Notes: generated from the letters alone by a model not told the origin. DNA of 64,000 nt from Alteromonas lipotrueae (GCF_019249215.1 NZ_JAESDI010000003.1:186001-250000), one strand, 5' to 3'; positions 7,949 to 18,479 are shown, counted from the first letter of the stretch. Translations and numbers: made by a program.

Positions 7949-8965
7949 ATGAAAATTCTCGTTACCGGCGCTGCAGGCTTCATTGGTGCAGCCGTTTCTC
8001 AATATTTAATTAATCGCGGTGACGATGTTGTTGGGATTGACAACATTAACGATTATTACGATGTCGCGCTTAAACATGCAAGGCTTGAGCAAGTTCAAAA
8101 TTCAGCGGCAGGCCAACGCTTTACGTTTATTAAGATGGGTGTTGAAGAACGCCCTGAAATGGCTGCCTTATTCGAAGATCAAAAGTTCGACAAGGTGGTG
8201 CACTTAGCGGCTCAAGCAGGGGTACGGTATTCAATTGAAAACCCTAATGCTTATGTAGACGCCAACTTAGTTGGCTTTATGAACATACTAGAGGGATGCC
8301 GCCATAACAAGGTCGGTCATTTGGTTTATGCATCATCAAGTTCTGTTTATGGTGCGAATGAAACAATGCCGTTCTCAGAACAGCATAATGTTGATCACCA
8401 AGTAAGCCTATATGCTGCCTCTAAGAAAGCGAACGAATTGATGGCGCACACGTACAGCCACCTCTATAATCTGCCTACCACTGGATTACGTTTCTTTACG
8501 GTTTATGGCCCTTGGGGGCGCCCTGATATGGCGCTATTTAAATTTACTAAAGCCATACTGGAAGGTAAAACCATTCAGGTATACAACTTCGGCAACCACA
8601 GACGAGACTTCACCTACATTGATGATATTGTTGAAGGGGTTATTCGCTCGCTTGATAACGTAGCCAAGCCAAATGAAAGTTGGGATGCAAGCGCCCCAGA
8701 TCCTAGTTCTAGTAAAGCGCCTTACAAGGTTTATAACATTGGCGCACAAACACCCGTGCATTTGCTTAAATTTATCGAAACCTTAGAAGCCTCACTGGGT
8801 GTTGAAGCGAAAAAAGAGCTTTTACCATTACAACCTGGTGATGTTCCAGATACCTATGCGGATGTATCATCATTGGTTAATGACACAGGCTATAAACCGT
8901 CGACGTCTATCGATGTCGGTGTTAAGAACTTTGTAGATTGGTACAAAGACTTTTACAACATCTAA
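7949..8965 (+). CDS. NAD-dependent epimerase, UDP-glucuronate 4-epimerase type
   Basis: A 338-residue short-chain dehydrogenase/epimerase. The Rossmann motif GAAGFIG at 7-13, the SSSSVYG strand at about 129-135 and the catalytic Tyr155-x3-Lys159 (LYAASKK) are visible. The segments [16 protein letters not shown] and [18 protein letters not shown] are typical of UDP-glucuronate 4-epimerases, which supply UDP-galacturonate for surface polysaccharides. It lies 14 bp after the protease and ends 21 bp before the convergent patatin gene. It probably feeds the polysaccharide locus to its left; exact sugar specificity is inferred from motif resemblance. Confidence 0.85.
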   Translation: MKILVTGAAGFIGAAVSQYLINRGDDVVGIDNINDYYDVALKHARLEQVQNSAAGQRFTFIKMGVEERPEMAALFEDQKFDKVVHLAAQAGVRYSIENPNAYVDANLVGFMNILEGCRHNKVGHLVYASSSSVYGANETMPFSEQHNVDHQVSLYAASKKANELMAHTYSHLYNLPTTGLRFFTVYGPWGRPDMALFKFTKAILEGKTIQVYNFGNHRRDFTYIDDIVEGVIRSLDNVAKPNESWDASAPDPSSSKAPYKVYNIGAQTPVHLLKFIETLEASLGVEAKKELLPLQPGDVPDTYADVSSLVNDTGYKPSTSIDVGVKNFVDWYKDFYNI

Positions 8966-8986
8966 AAATCCAGACTAAAGCAATTC

Positions 8987-9868
8987 CTAGCCAGTAGATG
9001 CCACTTTGAATGATTGAAAAGCGGCGCACTTTTTGGGAAGAAATTCTTTAGTGGTTTCGTAACCAAGTTCAAATAGATGGTTCTTCATTTCAGCGGTTAA
9101 CGCAAAGTCTACCGCTGAGATTTCCCCTGTGTTGATAACCACCGTGTTATGCCAATATTTAGCGTTAATATATTCTCTTGATATGGCAGTCATAAAGGTG
9201 CGTATCAACATCGATAGATACTGCGGTAGCAATAGCACACCTTTCTTTATTATCTTACGTTTTTGAATGGCACTTTGAAGTCGAAAGCACACTGTCGGCG
9301 TGCCATCATGTTGCCAATCCTCAAACAAGGCATCTTCAGATAATATTGCGCCGTCTACTAACAAGTGTTCTTTGAAAGGTTTAAATGAAAAGAGCAGAGG
9401 GATAGACATGGAATAACGTACGGCCTCTGAAACCTTCATGTCCGGCGTATTCTCTTTTCCAAATAATACAGGGCCGCCACCGTTTACATCTGTGGCTAAT
9501 ATAGTGAGTGCGATGGGAAGCTCGGCAAAAGTCATACCTTCAAGCTTATCATCGATCCAGCGTTCAAAATGATCTCCCGACGACAATCCGCCTTCTCGCA
9601 ATAATCGCCACACAGAAAAAGCGGTAAATTGTTTAAAGTCGGTGGCTATTACTAACTCACGCATATCTTCAATACTATGACCTTTGGCGTACATCGCTGC
9701 AATGATTGAGCCTCCAGATACACCCACAAGGGTTTTGATTTCGACATTTAAGTCTTTGAGTGCTTTAAGTATGCCTATATGGGCACTAAGCCGAGTGCCT
9801 CCGCCAGACAAAATAGGCACGATGGAAGTGGGTATCTTAGCAACGGGTACCGATGAAGTTACCTGCAT
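8987..9868 (-). CDS. Patatin-like phospholipase family protein
   Basis: A 293-residue patatin-domain protein. The oxyanion loop SGGGTRLSAH (about 21-30), the nucleophile elbow GVSGGS with Ser51 and the catalytic Asp172 in VDGA are all in place. These enzymes are Ser-Asp dyad lipid acyl hydrolases. No signal peptide is seen; hydrophobic LLPQYLSMLI segments near residue 215 may associate with membrane. It stands alone, convergent with the epimerase gene and downstream of malate synthase. Confidence 0.85.
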   Translation of the reverse strand: MQVTSSVPVAKIPTSIVPILSGGGTRLSAHIGILKALKDLNVEIKTLVGVSGGSIIAAMYAKGHSIEDMRELVIATDFKQFTAFSVWRLLREGGLSSGDHFERWIDDKLEGMTFAELPIALTILATDVNGGGPVLFGKENTPDMKVSEAVRYSMSIPLLFSFKPFKEHLLVDGAILSEDALFEDWQHDGTPTVCFRLQSAIQKRKIIKKGVLLLPQYLSMLIRTFMTAISREYINAKYWHNTVVINTGEISAVDFALTAEMKNHLFELGYETTKEFLPKKCAAFQSFKVASTG

Positions 9869-10279
9869 GTTTTTTAACTCCAGTGATTATAGTAAAAGCG
9901 TAGTAGAGTTAGCCGAGCCCGCCACTTTATTGGCGTGCTGGTAGAGGTACTAGTTAAATGCTTAAGCACTAATGTTGGCATTACTGTACGAGCAAGAAAC
10001 GCGTGCCTAGAGTGTATTTGTAGCGGTAAAAGCGAGGTGATAAACGCCGGTAAAAATGTCTGTAACAAGTGGTTGAAAAAATAGCAGTGGAAAAGGCTAG
10101 AAAAAGAACCAAGACAATGACTGAAAGCGTTAATGAATGATGAGTTTTTCCAGGAGAGCACCAGCAAAAATGCCGAACTTATCTTATTATTAATACTCAG
10201 TAAGATAAGCTCGGCAAGGCGTTTTTACTGGCGTAGCCATAGAAATAACCACGCCGAATACACCATTTATTCACCCTGA
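9869..10279. other. 411-bp intergenic region, patatin upstream / malate synthase downstream
   Basis: It holds the glcB terminator-like hairpin (10167-10215) and presumably the patatin promoter. The only open frame (minus strand, 97 codons, 9874-10167) is low in recognisable composition and has no convincing RBS. I see no other feature. Confidence 0.5.
10167..10215 (-). terminator. Long stem-loop, probable glcB terminator
   Basis: Arms GCCGAACTTATCTTA (10172-10186) and TAAGATAAGCTCGGC (10201-10215) pair over 15 bp with a single G-T exception, and the loop is 14 nt. On the minus strand the stem is followed by ATTTTTG, a short T tract, 65 bp after the malate synthase stop. The T tract is weak, so termination may be partial. 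Confidence 0.55.
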
Positions 10280-12466
10280 CTAATTTCGTGAGGCTAGTTT
10301 CGCTTTCATCTCGCGGCGTCTAGCGTGCAATAAAGGCTCGGTATAACCACTTGGCTGTTCTTTTCCTTTAAAGATAAGGTCGCTTGCGGCCAAGAAACCA
10401 ACTGAGCTATCTAAATCAGGCATCATAGGAATATACTCTGCGTCGCCAGCATTTTGCTCATCCACTAACTTTGCCATACGGCGAAGTGATTCATCAACTT
10501 GCGCTGCACTTACAATGCCGTGCTCAAGCCAATTCGCAATGTGCTGTGATGAAATGCGTAGTGTGGCTCTGTCTTCCATTAGCCCAACATTATTAATGTC
10601 AGGCACTTTGGAGCAGCCTACACCTTGATGCACCCAACGAACCACATAACCTAATATTCCTTGCACATTATTGTCTATTTCGCGCTGTATCGTATCGGCT
10701 GATAGCGAATCTCTACTTTCTAGCAGTGGAATAGTTAGAATATCGTTAAGACCTGAGAAACCCTCGTCTAGTCCCTTCTGAATGTCGAAAACATTGACAT
10801 CATGATAATGCAGAGCGTGCAAGGTGGCAGCGGTAGGTGAGGGTACCCATGCGGTATTCGCGCCCGACTTGGGATGTCCAATCTTGGCATCCATCATATT
10901 TTGCATTTCATCGGGAATAGGCCACATGCCCTTACCAATTTGAGCCTTACCTGAAAGGCCGCATCGAAGGCCGACGGCTACATTAGCGGTTTCATAGGCT
11001 TTAATCCACGCCATGGTTTTAAGGGTCGCTTTTTCGGCGAAAGCGCCCGCAAGCATAGACGTATGAATTTCATCGCCTGTTCTGTCTAAGAAGCCTGTAT
11101 TAATAAATACAACGCGAGACTTCGCTGCATTGATGCAGGCGTCTAAATTAACACTGGTGCGGCGTTCTTCATCCATAATACCCATTTTCAACGTGTTTTT
11201 AGGTACATTGATGACGGTTTCTATTTTGGCGAATAGCGCATCAGAAAAGGCCACTTCTTCAGGGCCATGCATTTTGGGTTTAACAATATATATGCTGCCA
11301 TGACGCGAGTTTTGGAATGGGCTGTTATTCAGCAAGTCATGCTTAGCGATGAGCGAAGTCACTAAACCGTCCATAATACCTTCTGGTACTGGCTCGCCAT
11401 CGAATAGCATGGCGTCGTTTGTCATTAGATGACCTACGTTACGCACAAACATAAGGCTGCGGGCTGATAAAGATAATTGCTCTTGATTCGTTACATGTTT
11501 TGAAGGCGAGTACACTCTATCTTCATGCATAGCACGAACGATGTTTTTGCCACCTTTATTCATTTCAATGCTTAAAGCGCCTTTCATCAGCCCTAGCCAG
11601 TTGCTGTAAACCAAGGTTTTGTCTTCGGCATCAACAGCGGCAACGGAGTCTTCGCAATCCATAATGGTAGTGAGCGCAGCTTCAATTAACACATCTTTCA
11701 CGCCAGCTGCGTCAGTTTTACCAATAGGGCTGGTGGCATCAATCTGAATTTCAAAATGCAGACCATTGTGAATAAACAACAATGCAGTAGGGGCTGAAAT
11801 ATCACCTTGATAACCTTGCCATTGCTCGGTGTTCGCAAGCGTGGTGATGTCGCCATCAGTTAAGGATATCGCTAATTTACCTGTTTCTATTTTATAACCG
11901 GTAACATCAGCGTGACTTCCTTTTGCAAGTGGAAGCATATTGTCTAAATAGGCTTTCGCTTTCGCTACCACTTTCTCGCCACGGACAGGGTTATAGGTTT
12001 TTCCGGGTTCAGCCCCATTGTCATTACTAATAACATCAGTGCCGTATAAAGCATCGTACAAACTACCCCAGCGCGCATTAACAGCATTCAATGCATAGCG
12101 GGCGTTGTTGATTGGTACAACTAATTGAGGGCCTGCCATGCTAGCAATTTCTGCATCCACGTTTGTGGTATCGGCTTGTACCTTTGTAGGCTGTTCTACT
12201 AGGTAGCCAATTTTTTTTAAGAAAGCAATGTATTGCTCACCGAAAGCGGGGTTTCCAGCCTTGTGATAGTCATCGATAGCGAGTTGGAGTTGCTCTCTTT
12301 TTTCTAGCAGGGCACGATTTTGAGGAACGAATTCTGAAAAGAGGGCTTCTGCACCTTGCCAAAATGCGTCTGGTTGAACACCAGTGCCTGGCATTGCCTG
12401 TTGGTTGATGAAATCATCGAGTTGCTCAGCAACCTGTAAACGGCCTCGTGTAATATAATTTTGCAT
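10280..12466 (-). CDS. glcB: Malate synthase G
   Basis: A 728-residue protein, close to the usual 720-730 of malate synthase G. It condenses glyoxylate with acetyl-CoA to give malate, the second step of the glyoxylate shunt. Family segments include [18 protein letters not shown] and [11 protein letters not shown] in the TIM-barrel core, then the [17 protein letters not shown] segment and, C-terminally, [20 protein letters not shown]. Isocitrate lyase lies 1.4 kb upstream on the same strand with a LysR gene between, so the shunt genes are clustered but not one operon. A dyad TTCACATGTGAA lies about 120 bp before the start and may be an operator. Confidence 0.95.
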   Translation of the reverse strand: MQNYITRGRLQVAEQLDDFINQQAMPGTGVQPDAFWQGAEALFSEFVPQNRALLEKREQLQLAIDDYHKAGNPAFGEQYIAFLKKIGYLVEQPTKVQADTTNVDAEIASMAGPQLVVPINNARYALNAVNARWGSLYDALYGTDVISNDNGAEPGKTYNPVRGEKVVAKAKAYLDNMLPLAKGSHADVTGYKIETGKLAISLTDGDITTLANTEQWQGYQGDISAPTALLFIHNGLHFEIQIDATSPIGKTDAAGVKDVLIEAALTTIMDCEDSVAAVDAEDKTLVYSNWLGLMKGALSIEMNKGGKNIVRAMHEDRVYSPSKHVTNQEQLSLSARSLMFVRNVGHLMTNDAMLFDGEPVPEGIMDGLVTSLIAKHDLLNNSPFQNSRHGSIYIVKPKMHGPEEVAFSDALFAKIETVINVPKNTLKMGIMDEERRTSVNLDACINAAKSRVVFINTGFLDRTGDEIHTSMLAGAFAEKATLKTMAWIKAYETANVAVGLRCGLSGKAQIGKGMWPIPDEMQNMMDAKIGHPKSGANTAWVPSPTAATLHALHYHDVNVFDIQKGLDEGFSGLNDILTIPLLESRDSLSADTIQREIDNNVQGILGYVVRWVHQGVGCSKVPDINNVGLMEDRATLRISSQHIANWLEHGIVSAAQVDESLRRMAKLVDEQNAGDAEYIPMMPDLDSSVGFLAASDLIFKGKEQPSGYTEPLLHARRREMKAKLASRN

Positions 12467-12579
12467 AACTACCTCTATACATTTTCTGTAGCTCTAGTGT
12501 AGAGAGTATAGAGGCAGTTTTTTAATTTATGGTTCCTATCTTTGCCATTTTTTCAGTGAATGTTTGTGTGTATTTAGTA

Positions 12580-12591
12580 TTCACATGTGAA
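12580..12591. promoter_or_regulatory. Palindrome upstream of glcB, candidate regulator site
   Basis: TTCACATGTGAA is a perfect 12-bp palindrome centred about 120 bp upstream of the glcB ATG. A TTCA/TGAA dyad also occurs upstream of aceA. The neighbouring LysR protein is the obvious candidate binder, but this is inference. Confidence 0.35.
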
Positions 12592-12620
12592 ATCTTAATG
12601 GCGTGAAGCAACATGGTGCT

Positions 12621-13565
12621 CTAGTGGTCACTCATTTCGTTGGCTACATCGCTAATTAAACGGCGTAACCAGATATGCCCTGCATCATGATGGAGTAGCG
12701 CACTCCACGCCATTTTTAACGCAATAGGGGGAATATCGAACGGTGGTTCTTTCACTACAACGCTTGGGTCGTCTTTGAATAACTTCGCCGCTTTGCTTGG
12801 TAAGGTGGCGATAAGCTTTTGCGTTTTAGCTATCTGTAATGCGGCGTGGTAATGACGTGTAAATACTCGAATAGCCCGTTGCTTGCCTATTTTAGTTAGC
12901 TCAGCGTCTACCCAACCTAGCTTCTGTACTTCTGTTGGGTCGATACCCACGCCAACACCAAAGCCGGTTTTACTCACCCAAATATGTTGAGCGCTTAAAT
13001 AGCTGTCTAAGTCACACTTAGCAACAAGCGGATGATCTGAACTCATTACACAACTGAAGGTATCGTACCAAATCACTTTTTGATGAAACGACAGCGGCAG
13101 TTCTTCAAAGCGGTTAATGGCCATGTCAACCTTGCCTTGCTCTACATCGTGGAAGGTAACATCACTAGGGGTAATTAAATCTAATGTGATATTCGGCGCA
13201 AGGTCGGCTAACCGGCCTACTAACTCAAGCAGCAACGTACTTTCTGCATAGTCGCTGGTCATGATGCGAAAGGTGCGTTCGCTGGTTAGCGGATCAAAAT
13301 CGGTTTCAGGCTGAATTGAGCTTTCAAGTCGGCTGAGTACATCACGAATGGTGGGTTGAAGTTCAAGTGCCCGTTTTGTTGGGGTCATTCCGTCGCTGGT
13401 GCGCACCAATAAAGGGTCTTTAAATAAGTCACGTAAACGCTTTAGCCCGTTGCTCATTGCAGGTTGCGTAATACTTAGCTGATTGGCCGCTTTTGTTACA
13501 CTGCCTTCGCGCAGTAAAACATCTAAATATACCAGTAAATTTAAGTCGACCTTCGCTATATTCAT
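12621..13565 (-). CDS. LysR-family transcriptional regulator
   Basis: A 314-residue LTTR. The N-terminal winged helix-turn-helix is clear (LLREGSVTKAANQLSITQPAMSNGLKRLRDLF, about 17-48), followed by a linker helix and a substrate-binding domain from about residue 95. It lies between glcB and aceA on the same strand, a position that suggests control of the glyoxylate shunt. No effector can be named from the sequence. It starts at ATG 13565 with the family-typical DLNLL opening. Confidence 0.9.
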   Translation of the reverse strand: MNIAKVDLNLLVYLDVLLREGSVTKAANQLSITQPAMSNGLKRLRDLFKDPLLVRTSDGMTPTKRALELQPTIRDVLSRLESSIQPETDFDPLTSERTFRIMTSDYAESTLLLELVGRLADLAPNITLDLITPSDVTFHDVEQGKVDMAINRFEELPLSFHQKVIWYDTFSCVMSSDHPLVAKCDLDSYLSAQHIWVSKTGFGVGVGIDPTEVQKLGWVDAELTKIGKQRAIRVFTRHYHAALQIAKTQKLIATLPSKAAKLFKDDPSVVVKEPPFDIPPIALKMAWSALLHHDAGHIWLRRLISDVANEMSDH

Positions 13566-13770
13566 TATTGTAATGCTCTTAATAAACTCAATTAGACAGG
13601 ACTATTATAAAGCCTTTTTTATCTGCTGTCAGATACGCTTTTGGTCTTACTCTTAAAAAGCGTGAAAATCCCAAGTTGCTGAAAAATATGTTTAATTATT
13701 TTTTAGTGCTGGTAATGCCATTGTTTCTTGAATTTGGACATATGGCAAATTCAGATAAATTCGCTGAATA

Positions 13771-13798
13771 ATAAAAAAAGGCACCCGAAGGTGCCTTT
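13771..13798 (-). terminator. Rho-independent terminator of aceA
   Basis: The stem AAAGGCACC/GGTGCCTTT with a CGAA loop (13777-13798) is followed on the minus strand by a T-rich tract. It lies 25 bp after the aceA stop and separates aceA from the LysR gene. Confidence 0.88.
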
Positions 13799-13822
13799 GA
13801 ACAAAGTTGGGATACTTTGTGT

Positions 13823-15418
13823 TTAAACGTCGAACTGGTTCATGGTGTTATCATCACCTGATGCTTTAAGTGCACCTTCACCAGAGAAGTACTCTTTGTG
13901 GGTATCACCTAAATCTGAACCAGCCATTGCTTGGTGTTTAACACAAGCAAGGCCTTGGCGAATTTCTTGGCGCTGAACACCGCGAACATAAGCCAACATA
14001 CCTTCTTCACCAAAGTACCCTTTAGCCAAGTTGTCGGTAGACAAGGCGGTAGTGTGATACGTAGGTAGTGTAATAAGGTGATGGAAAATACCCGCTTCAC
14101 GAGCAGCGTCTGCTTGGAAACTCTTAATTTTTTCATCAGCAGTGGTCGCTAATTCAGTCGCATCGTACTCTTCGCTCATTAACTTAGCGCGGTCGTATGC
14201 AGAAACATCTTTCCCTTCTTCAGCCCAAGTATCAAATACTTGCTGACGGAAGTTCAGTGTCCAGTTGAAAGAAGGAGAGTTGTTATAAACCAGTTTTGCG
14301 TTTGGCACTTCCTTACGAATGGCGTTAACCATTTCAGCAATCTGACCAACATGAGGCTTTTCAGTTTCAATCCACAATAAGTCTGCGCCGTGTTTAAGCG
14401 ATGTTACGCAATCTAGTACGACGCGATCGAAGCCAGAGTTGTCTTTAAAGCGGAATAAGCCATTAGGTAAGCGCTCAGGTTTCACTAATTGTCCACCTTG
14501 CTTCAATACAAGGTCGCCTTCAGATAAATCATCAGCACCGTTAACGGGGGTTGTTTTTAAGAATGCATTGTACTGAGCCGCAAGGTCGCTTTCAGAGGTT
14601 GATACCGGAATTTTCTGCGTTAGGCCAGCACCCAGTGAATCGGTACGAGCTACAATAACGCCGTCATCTACGCCAAGCTCTAAGAATGCATAACGAACGG
14701 CATTAATTTTAGCGAGGAAGTCTTCATGTGGAACCGTTACTTTTCCATCTTGGTGACCACACTGCTTTGCATCAGAAACTTGGTTTTCAATCTGAATACA
14801 ACATGCTCCGGCCTCAATCATCTGCTTAGCTAATAAGTAGGTCGCTTCTTCGTTACCGAAGCCTGCGTCGATATCTGCAATGATAGGTACTACATGGGTT
14901 TCATAGTTATCAATTTGACTTTGAATAGCTGCCGTATCTCCGCCATTCGCTTTCGCGTCGTCTAGCTTGTGGAACAAGTCGCCTAATTCACGAGCGTCGG
15001 CTTGGCGCAAGAAAGTGTATAGCTCTTCGATTAGTGAAGAAACGGTAGTCTTTTCATGCATTGATTGATCTGGAAGTGGTCCGAATTCAGAGCGAAGCGC
15101 GGCTACCATCCAGCCTGAAAGGTATAAGTAGCTTTTATCGGTAGTACCTTGGTGTTTTTTCACTGCCAACATTTTCTGTTGACCTACAAAACCGTGCCAG
15201 CAACCTAAAGACTGAGTGTATTGCGCTGTGTCAGCATCATAATCTGCCATGTCTTTTCGCATGATTGCAGCGGTGTAACGCGCAATATCTAGTCCAGTCT
15301 TGAACCGGTTTTGAATCTTCATTCTAGCAGCGTACTCAGGGCTAATGCCTTCCCAAGCACCTTTTTGTGCTGCTTTTAACGTGGCGAAGTTATCAATATC
15401 TTGTTGATACTGCGACAT
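13823..15418 (-). CDS. aceA: Isocitrate lyase (large subfamily)
   Basis: A 531-residue protein, longer than the 434-residue E. coli enzyme and similar to the large Pseudomonas-type isocitrate lyases. It cleaves isocitrate to glyoxylate and succinate. The signature loop is KQCGH at 218-222, with catalytic Cys220; many smaller homologues have KKCGH. DIDAGFGNEEATYLL and a metal-binding EIENQ-like region precede it, and a NYSPSFNW-like segment (YNNSPSFNWTLNF) lies in the C-terminal half. It is monocistronic, with its own terminator. An inverted repeat in its upstream region may bind the neighbouring LysR protein. Confidence 0.95.
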   Translation of the reverse strand: MSQYQQDIDNFATLKAAQKGAWEGISPEYAARMKIQNRFKTGLDIARYTAAIMRKDMADYDADTAQYTQSLGCWHGFVGQQKMLAVKKHQGTTDKSYLYLSGWMVAALRSEFGPLPDQSMHEKTTVSSLIEELYTFLRQADARELGDLFHKLDDAKANGGDTAAIQSQIDNYETHVVPIIADIDAGFGNEEATYLLAKQMIEAGACCIQIENQVSDAKQCGHQDGKVTVPHEDFLAKINAVRYAFLELGVDDGVIVARTDSLGAGLTQKIPVSTSESDLAAQYNAFLKTTPVNGADDLSEGDLVLKQGGQLVKPERLPNGLFRFKDNSGFDRVVLDCVTSLKHGADLLWIETEKPHVGQIAEMVNAIRKEVPNAKLVYNNSPSFNWTLNFRQQVFDTWAEEGKDVSAYDRAKLMSEEYDATELATTADEKIKSFQADAAREAGIFHHLITLPTYHTTALSTDNLAKGYFGEEGMLAYVRGVQRQEIRQGLACVKHQAMAGSDLGDTHKEYFSGEGALKASGDDNTMNQFDV

Positions 15419-15798
15419 GAGCGTATCTCCCTACTATAATTAGTTTCAATGTTGTTTTGAGATTTCGCATTGGTGCGTTCTCTTAAGCTTCCATTTAATC
15501 CTAGTGCGGCAGCTAAAATAATAAAAGTGTATATTTTGGATTGCCATCATTCATGTGGTGAATGCCGCGGGTGTTGGGAGTGGTTTCGTATCATGTATCA
15601 AAGCTCACCAATATTCGTAAGAACGTAATTTGTGAACTAACTTTTACCTTGGAGAACAAAAATTAGGCGGGTTATTAGCATAATTGATAATAGGTTTCTG
15701 AGTGCATGACGTGTAAATTCTTTTGACACTTAGCTGCATTTCAGTAAATGACAGCAGGCATTCCGAACAATTGATTTTGAGAATTAAAGTGAGTAACG
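15419..15798. other. 380-bp divergent region between aceA and cheV
   Basis: It contains the aceA upstream dyad (15549-15563) and a TTGACA hexamer at 15723-15728 pointing to cheV, with a poor -10 partner. It must hold both divergent promoters. No small ORF or RNA structure stands out. Confidence 0.5.
15549..15563. promoter_or_regulatory. LTTR-type inverted repeat upstream of aceA
   Basis: ATTCATGTGGTGAAT is a perfect 5-bp inverted repeat (ATTCA-N5-TGAAT) with the T-N11-A form of LysR-type boxes, centred about 138 bp upstream of the aceA ATG. A related dyad sits at a similar distance from glcB. Confidence 0.4.
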
Positions 15799-16752
15799 AT
15801 GAGTAACGGCGTCCTTTCCTCGGTTGACCAGCGCACTAAGTTAGTGGGTGAAAACAGGCTTGAATTGCTGATGTTTCAGTTGGGCTCTCGTCACATATTT
15901 GCTATGAATGTTTTCAAAATTAAAGAAGTCATTAATATTCCTAAATTCAATAGTATGCCTGGTTCTCACCAAAACCTAAAAGGCGTGATGAATTATCGAG
16001 GCAGTGCCATTCCCATCATAGATATACGCCAAGCCATTAAAATGCGCGGCGGTTCAATTGGTAGCGATGCCCACAATGTTATCATCACTGAGTATAATCG
16101 ATCTGTTCAAGGCTTCATTATTGGTAAAGTTATGAACATCGTGAATACATCTTGGGATACTATTCAGCCACCGCCCAGTGGGATGGGGAAAACTAATTAT
16201 CTTACTGCCATCACGCAAGTTGATGTGCAAGGTAAAAAAGAAATTGTTGAAATTATCGATGTGGAAAAGGTGCTAGCTGAAATCATTGATTATGACATCT
16301 CTATTTCTGACAAAGTGCTCGATAAAGAAATCGTTAATCATTTCAAGGACAAAAAAGTATTGATTGTTGATGATTCAAGCACGGCAAGAAAACAAGTTAG
16401 AGACACGTTAGAGCAATTAGGAATAACCATCATTGAGAGAAAAAATGGGGCTGAGGCTTTAGCCTTACTTCAACAGTGGGCGGATGCAGGTAAGCGCCCC
16501 AGCGATGAAATTCTAATGATGTTTACCGATGCTGAAATGCCAGAAATGGACGGGTATATGTTGACCTCCGAAGTTCGAAACGATCCTAGGATGCAAGATC
16601 TCTTTATTACGCTAAACACTTCTTTAAGTGGCAGTTTCAATGATGCCATGGTAGAAAAAGTAGGATGTGACCGGTTTATATCCAAATTCCAACCCGATAT
16701 GCTTGTAGAAGTTGCTCAACAACGACTTCGAGACTTTCTCTCAGAAAACTAG
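15799..16752 (+). CDS. cheV: Chemotaxis protein CheV (CheW-receiver fusion)
   Basis: A 317-residue protein. An N-terminal CheW-like coupling domain (about 18-165; VFKIKEVINIPKFNSMPG, MNYRGSAIPIIDI) is fused to a response-regulator receiver (about 186-315). The receiver has the acidic pair Asp191-Asp192 and phosphoacceptor Asp244 in FTDAEMPEMDG. CheV couples chemoreceptors to CheA and tunes adaptation through phosphorylation of its receiver. No other chemotaxis gene is nearby, which is usual for cheV in marine gammaproteobacteria. Confidence 0.93.
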   Translation: MSNGVLSSVDQRTKLVGENRLELLMFQLGSRHIFAMNVFKIKEVINIPKFNSMPGSHQNLKGVMNYRGSAIPIIDIRQAIKMRGGSIGSDAHNVIITEYNRSVQGFIIGKVMNIVNTSWDTIQPPPSGMGKTNYLTAITQVDVQGKKEIVEIIDVEKVLAEIIDYDISISDKVLDKEIVNHFKDKKVLIVDDSSTARKQVRDTLEQLGITIIERKNGAEALALLQQWADAGKRPSDEILMMFTDAEMPEMDGYMLTSEVRNDPRMQDLFITLNTSLSGSFNDAMVEKVGCDRFISKFQPDMLVEVAQQRLRDFLSEN

Positions 16753-16997
16753 CTACCTCTTATAATTATTCACCCTCGTGGCAGTGCTATTTCTCCTTAA
16801 TACTTTGAGAAATGGGTAGGTCTGCCTTACACTAACGCCTTCAATAATAAGCATGTTCAACATTCTCGCCATCATCTGGTGAATATTTTGTGCAATGTGT
16901 GAAATGACACAATTCTTAAATGCGACCCATTTAGGATGAGGGTCGCCCGCGCCCACGTTTTTATATATGGCGCTTTTTCAGTTCTCAGGGAAGTTTC

Positions 16998-18458
16998 ATG
17001 ATTTATAGTAAACGCAAACTATTAACCACCTTAACGCTATGCGGTTCGCTTTCCGTAATGTCTGGGTGTGGCTCTACCTCAAATGAAAGTGCACAAAAGA
17101 CGGATGCTCATAACTCAGCACCTAACAATATAATCATGGTGGTAGCTGATGGGATGGGGCCTGCTTTCACTACGGCTTACCGTAATTATGTTGATGATAA
17201 AAATACCCCTGAGGTTGATGCGGTAATATTCGATGATATTTTGATGGGGAATGCATCTACTTATCCAGCACAAGTTTCTGGTTTTGTAACTGATTCAGCT
17301 GCCGCAGCTACCGCATTAGCGTCTGGTGTGAAATCTTATAACGGTGCTATTGGTGTTGATGTAGATAAGCAACCTGTTAAATCAGTCATGTATTACGCGA
17401 AATTGAAAGGTATGCGAACAGGCCTAGCGGTCACCTCACAAATTGTTCACGCTACCCCAGCGGCTTATATTGCTCACAACGAAAGTCGCCAGAACTACAA
17501 TGCTATCGCTGATGACTTTTTTGATGTTCGCGTAAATGGTGAGCTTGTCGCCGATGTGATGTTAGGTGGTGGTACTGATTTTTTTGAGCGGGAAGATCGT
17601 AACATTATTGGTGAATTTATTGATGCCGGTTATGAATATACCGACACTTACAACCGTTTAGCGACAGTGCCAAAAGGCAGCAACGTACTGGGTTTATTTG
17701 CACCTGTAGCCCTACCTGCCATGCTAGACGACAGCCGCGATAATCGCCTTAAATACCTAACAGAACATGCTATTAAGCACTTAGAAAACGACAACGGGTA
17801 TTTCTTACTGGTTGAAGCCAGCCAAGTAGACTGGGCGGGGCATGCCAATGATATCGCGTCGGCGATGGCTGAAATGCAAGACCTCGCCTACACCATAGAA
17901 TTCTTAAAGACCTACGTGCAAGCGCACCCAGATACCTTGGTTATTCTAACGGCCGATCATAGTACTGGCGGTTTAACGATAGGTGCTCGAGGTGACTATA
18001 GCTGGAGCCCCGAGTATTTACATAACCTGAAAGCGTCACTGAGTACCATAGCGAAAGATATGGTTGAACAGGATAATCCAGGTGACTATGTTGCAACGAC
18101 TTTTGGTTTTGATGTTACCGATGAAGAAATTGCTACTTTCGACAGCATTGCACAGCAAGATGTGAAAGCGCGATTTAACGCCTTAAAAGTATTTTTAGAC
18201 AATAAAACTAACACAGGTTGGACAACATCGGGACATACTGGTGTCGATGTAGAGGTATTTTCGTTCGGTGCTGGTCATCATGTGTTCATGGGTCAAATTG
18301 ATAATACAGATATCGCTAAGAAAATTTTTAACTTTATTGATAAGCGCGACATGCCTGCCCAAGGTATTTCAACGAACGTCGAATTGATAAAAGCAAGTGA
18401 TAAAAACGACGCGACCAACACGAGCTGTGACTTTAAAGATAATTGGCGTTGTAACTAA
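16998..18458 (+). CDS. Alkaline phosphatase, lipoprotein
   Basis: A 486-residue alkaline phosphatase of the PhoA superfamily. It has a lipoprotein signal (hydrophobic 8-22, lipobox MSGC, Cys24). Asp51 in VVADGMG is the first metal ligand and Ser100 in VTDSAAAATALASG is the phosphorylated nucleophile; LLVEASQVDWAGHAND and LTADHSTGG carry further zinc ligands. It hydrolyses phosphate monoesters outside the cytoplasm, probably tethered to a membrane. Glutaminase follows after 21 bp and may be co-transcribed. No Pho box was identified. Confidence 0.92.
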   Translation: MIYSKRKLLTTLTLCGSLSVMSGCGSTSNESAQKTDAHNSAPNNIIMVVADGMGPAFTTAYRNYVDDKNTPEVDAVIFDDILMGNASTYPAQVSGFVTDSAAAATALASGVKSYNGAIGVDVDKQPVKSVMYYAKLKGMRTGLAVTSQIVHATPAAYIAHNESRQNYNAIADDFFDVRVNGELVADVMLGGGTDFFEREDRNIIGEFIDAGYEYTDTYNRLATVPKGSNVLGLFAPVALPAMLDDSRDNRLKYLTEHAIKHLENDNGYFLLVEASQVDWAGHANDIASAMAEMQDLAYTIEFLKTYVQAHPDTLVILTADHSTGGLTIGARGDYSWSPEYLHNLKASLSTIAKDMVEQDNPGDYVATTFGFDVTDEEIATFDSIAQQDVKARFNALKVFLDNKTNTGWTTSGHTGVDVEVFSFGAGHHVFMGQIDNTDIAKKIFNFIDKRDMPAQGISTNVELIKASDKNDATNTSCDFKDNWRCN

Positions 18459-18479
18459 AAGTATAGGAACACTGCGCTA

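Noticed and set aside
9874..10167. 97-codon minus-strand open frame upstream of patatin
   Set aside because: Translation is Ser/Leu/His-rich with no recognisable motif, no convincing RBS, and it ends at the glcB terminator region.
15721..15770. Possible sigma-28 (flagellar) promoter of cheV
   Set aside because: TAAA and a CCGAACAA-like element are present but the spacing is wrong for the TAAA-N15-GCCGATAA consensus.
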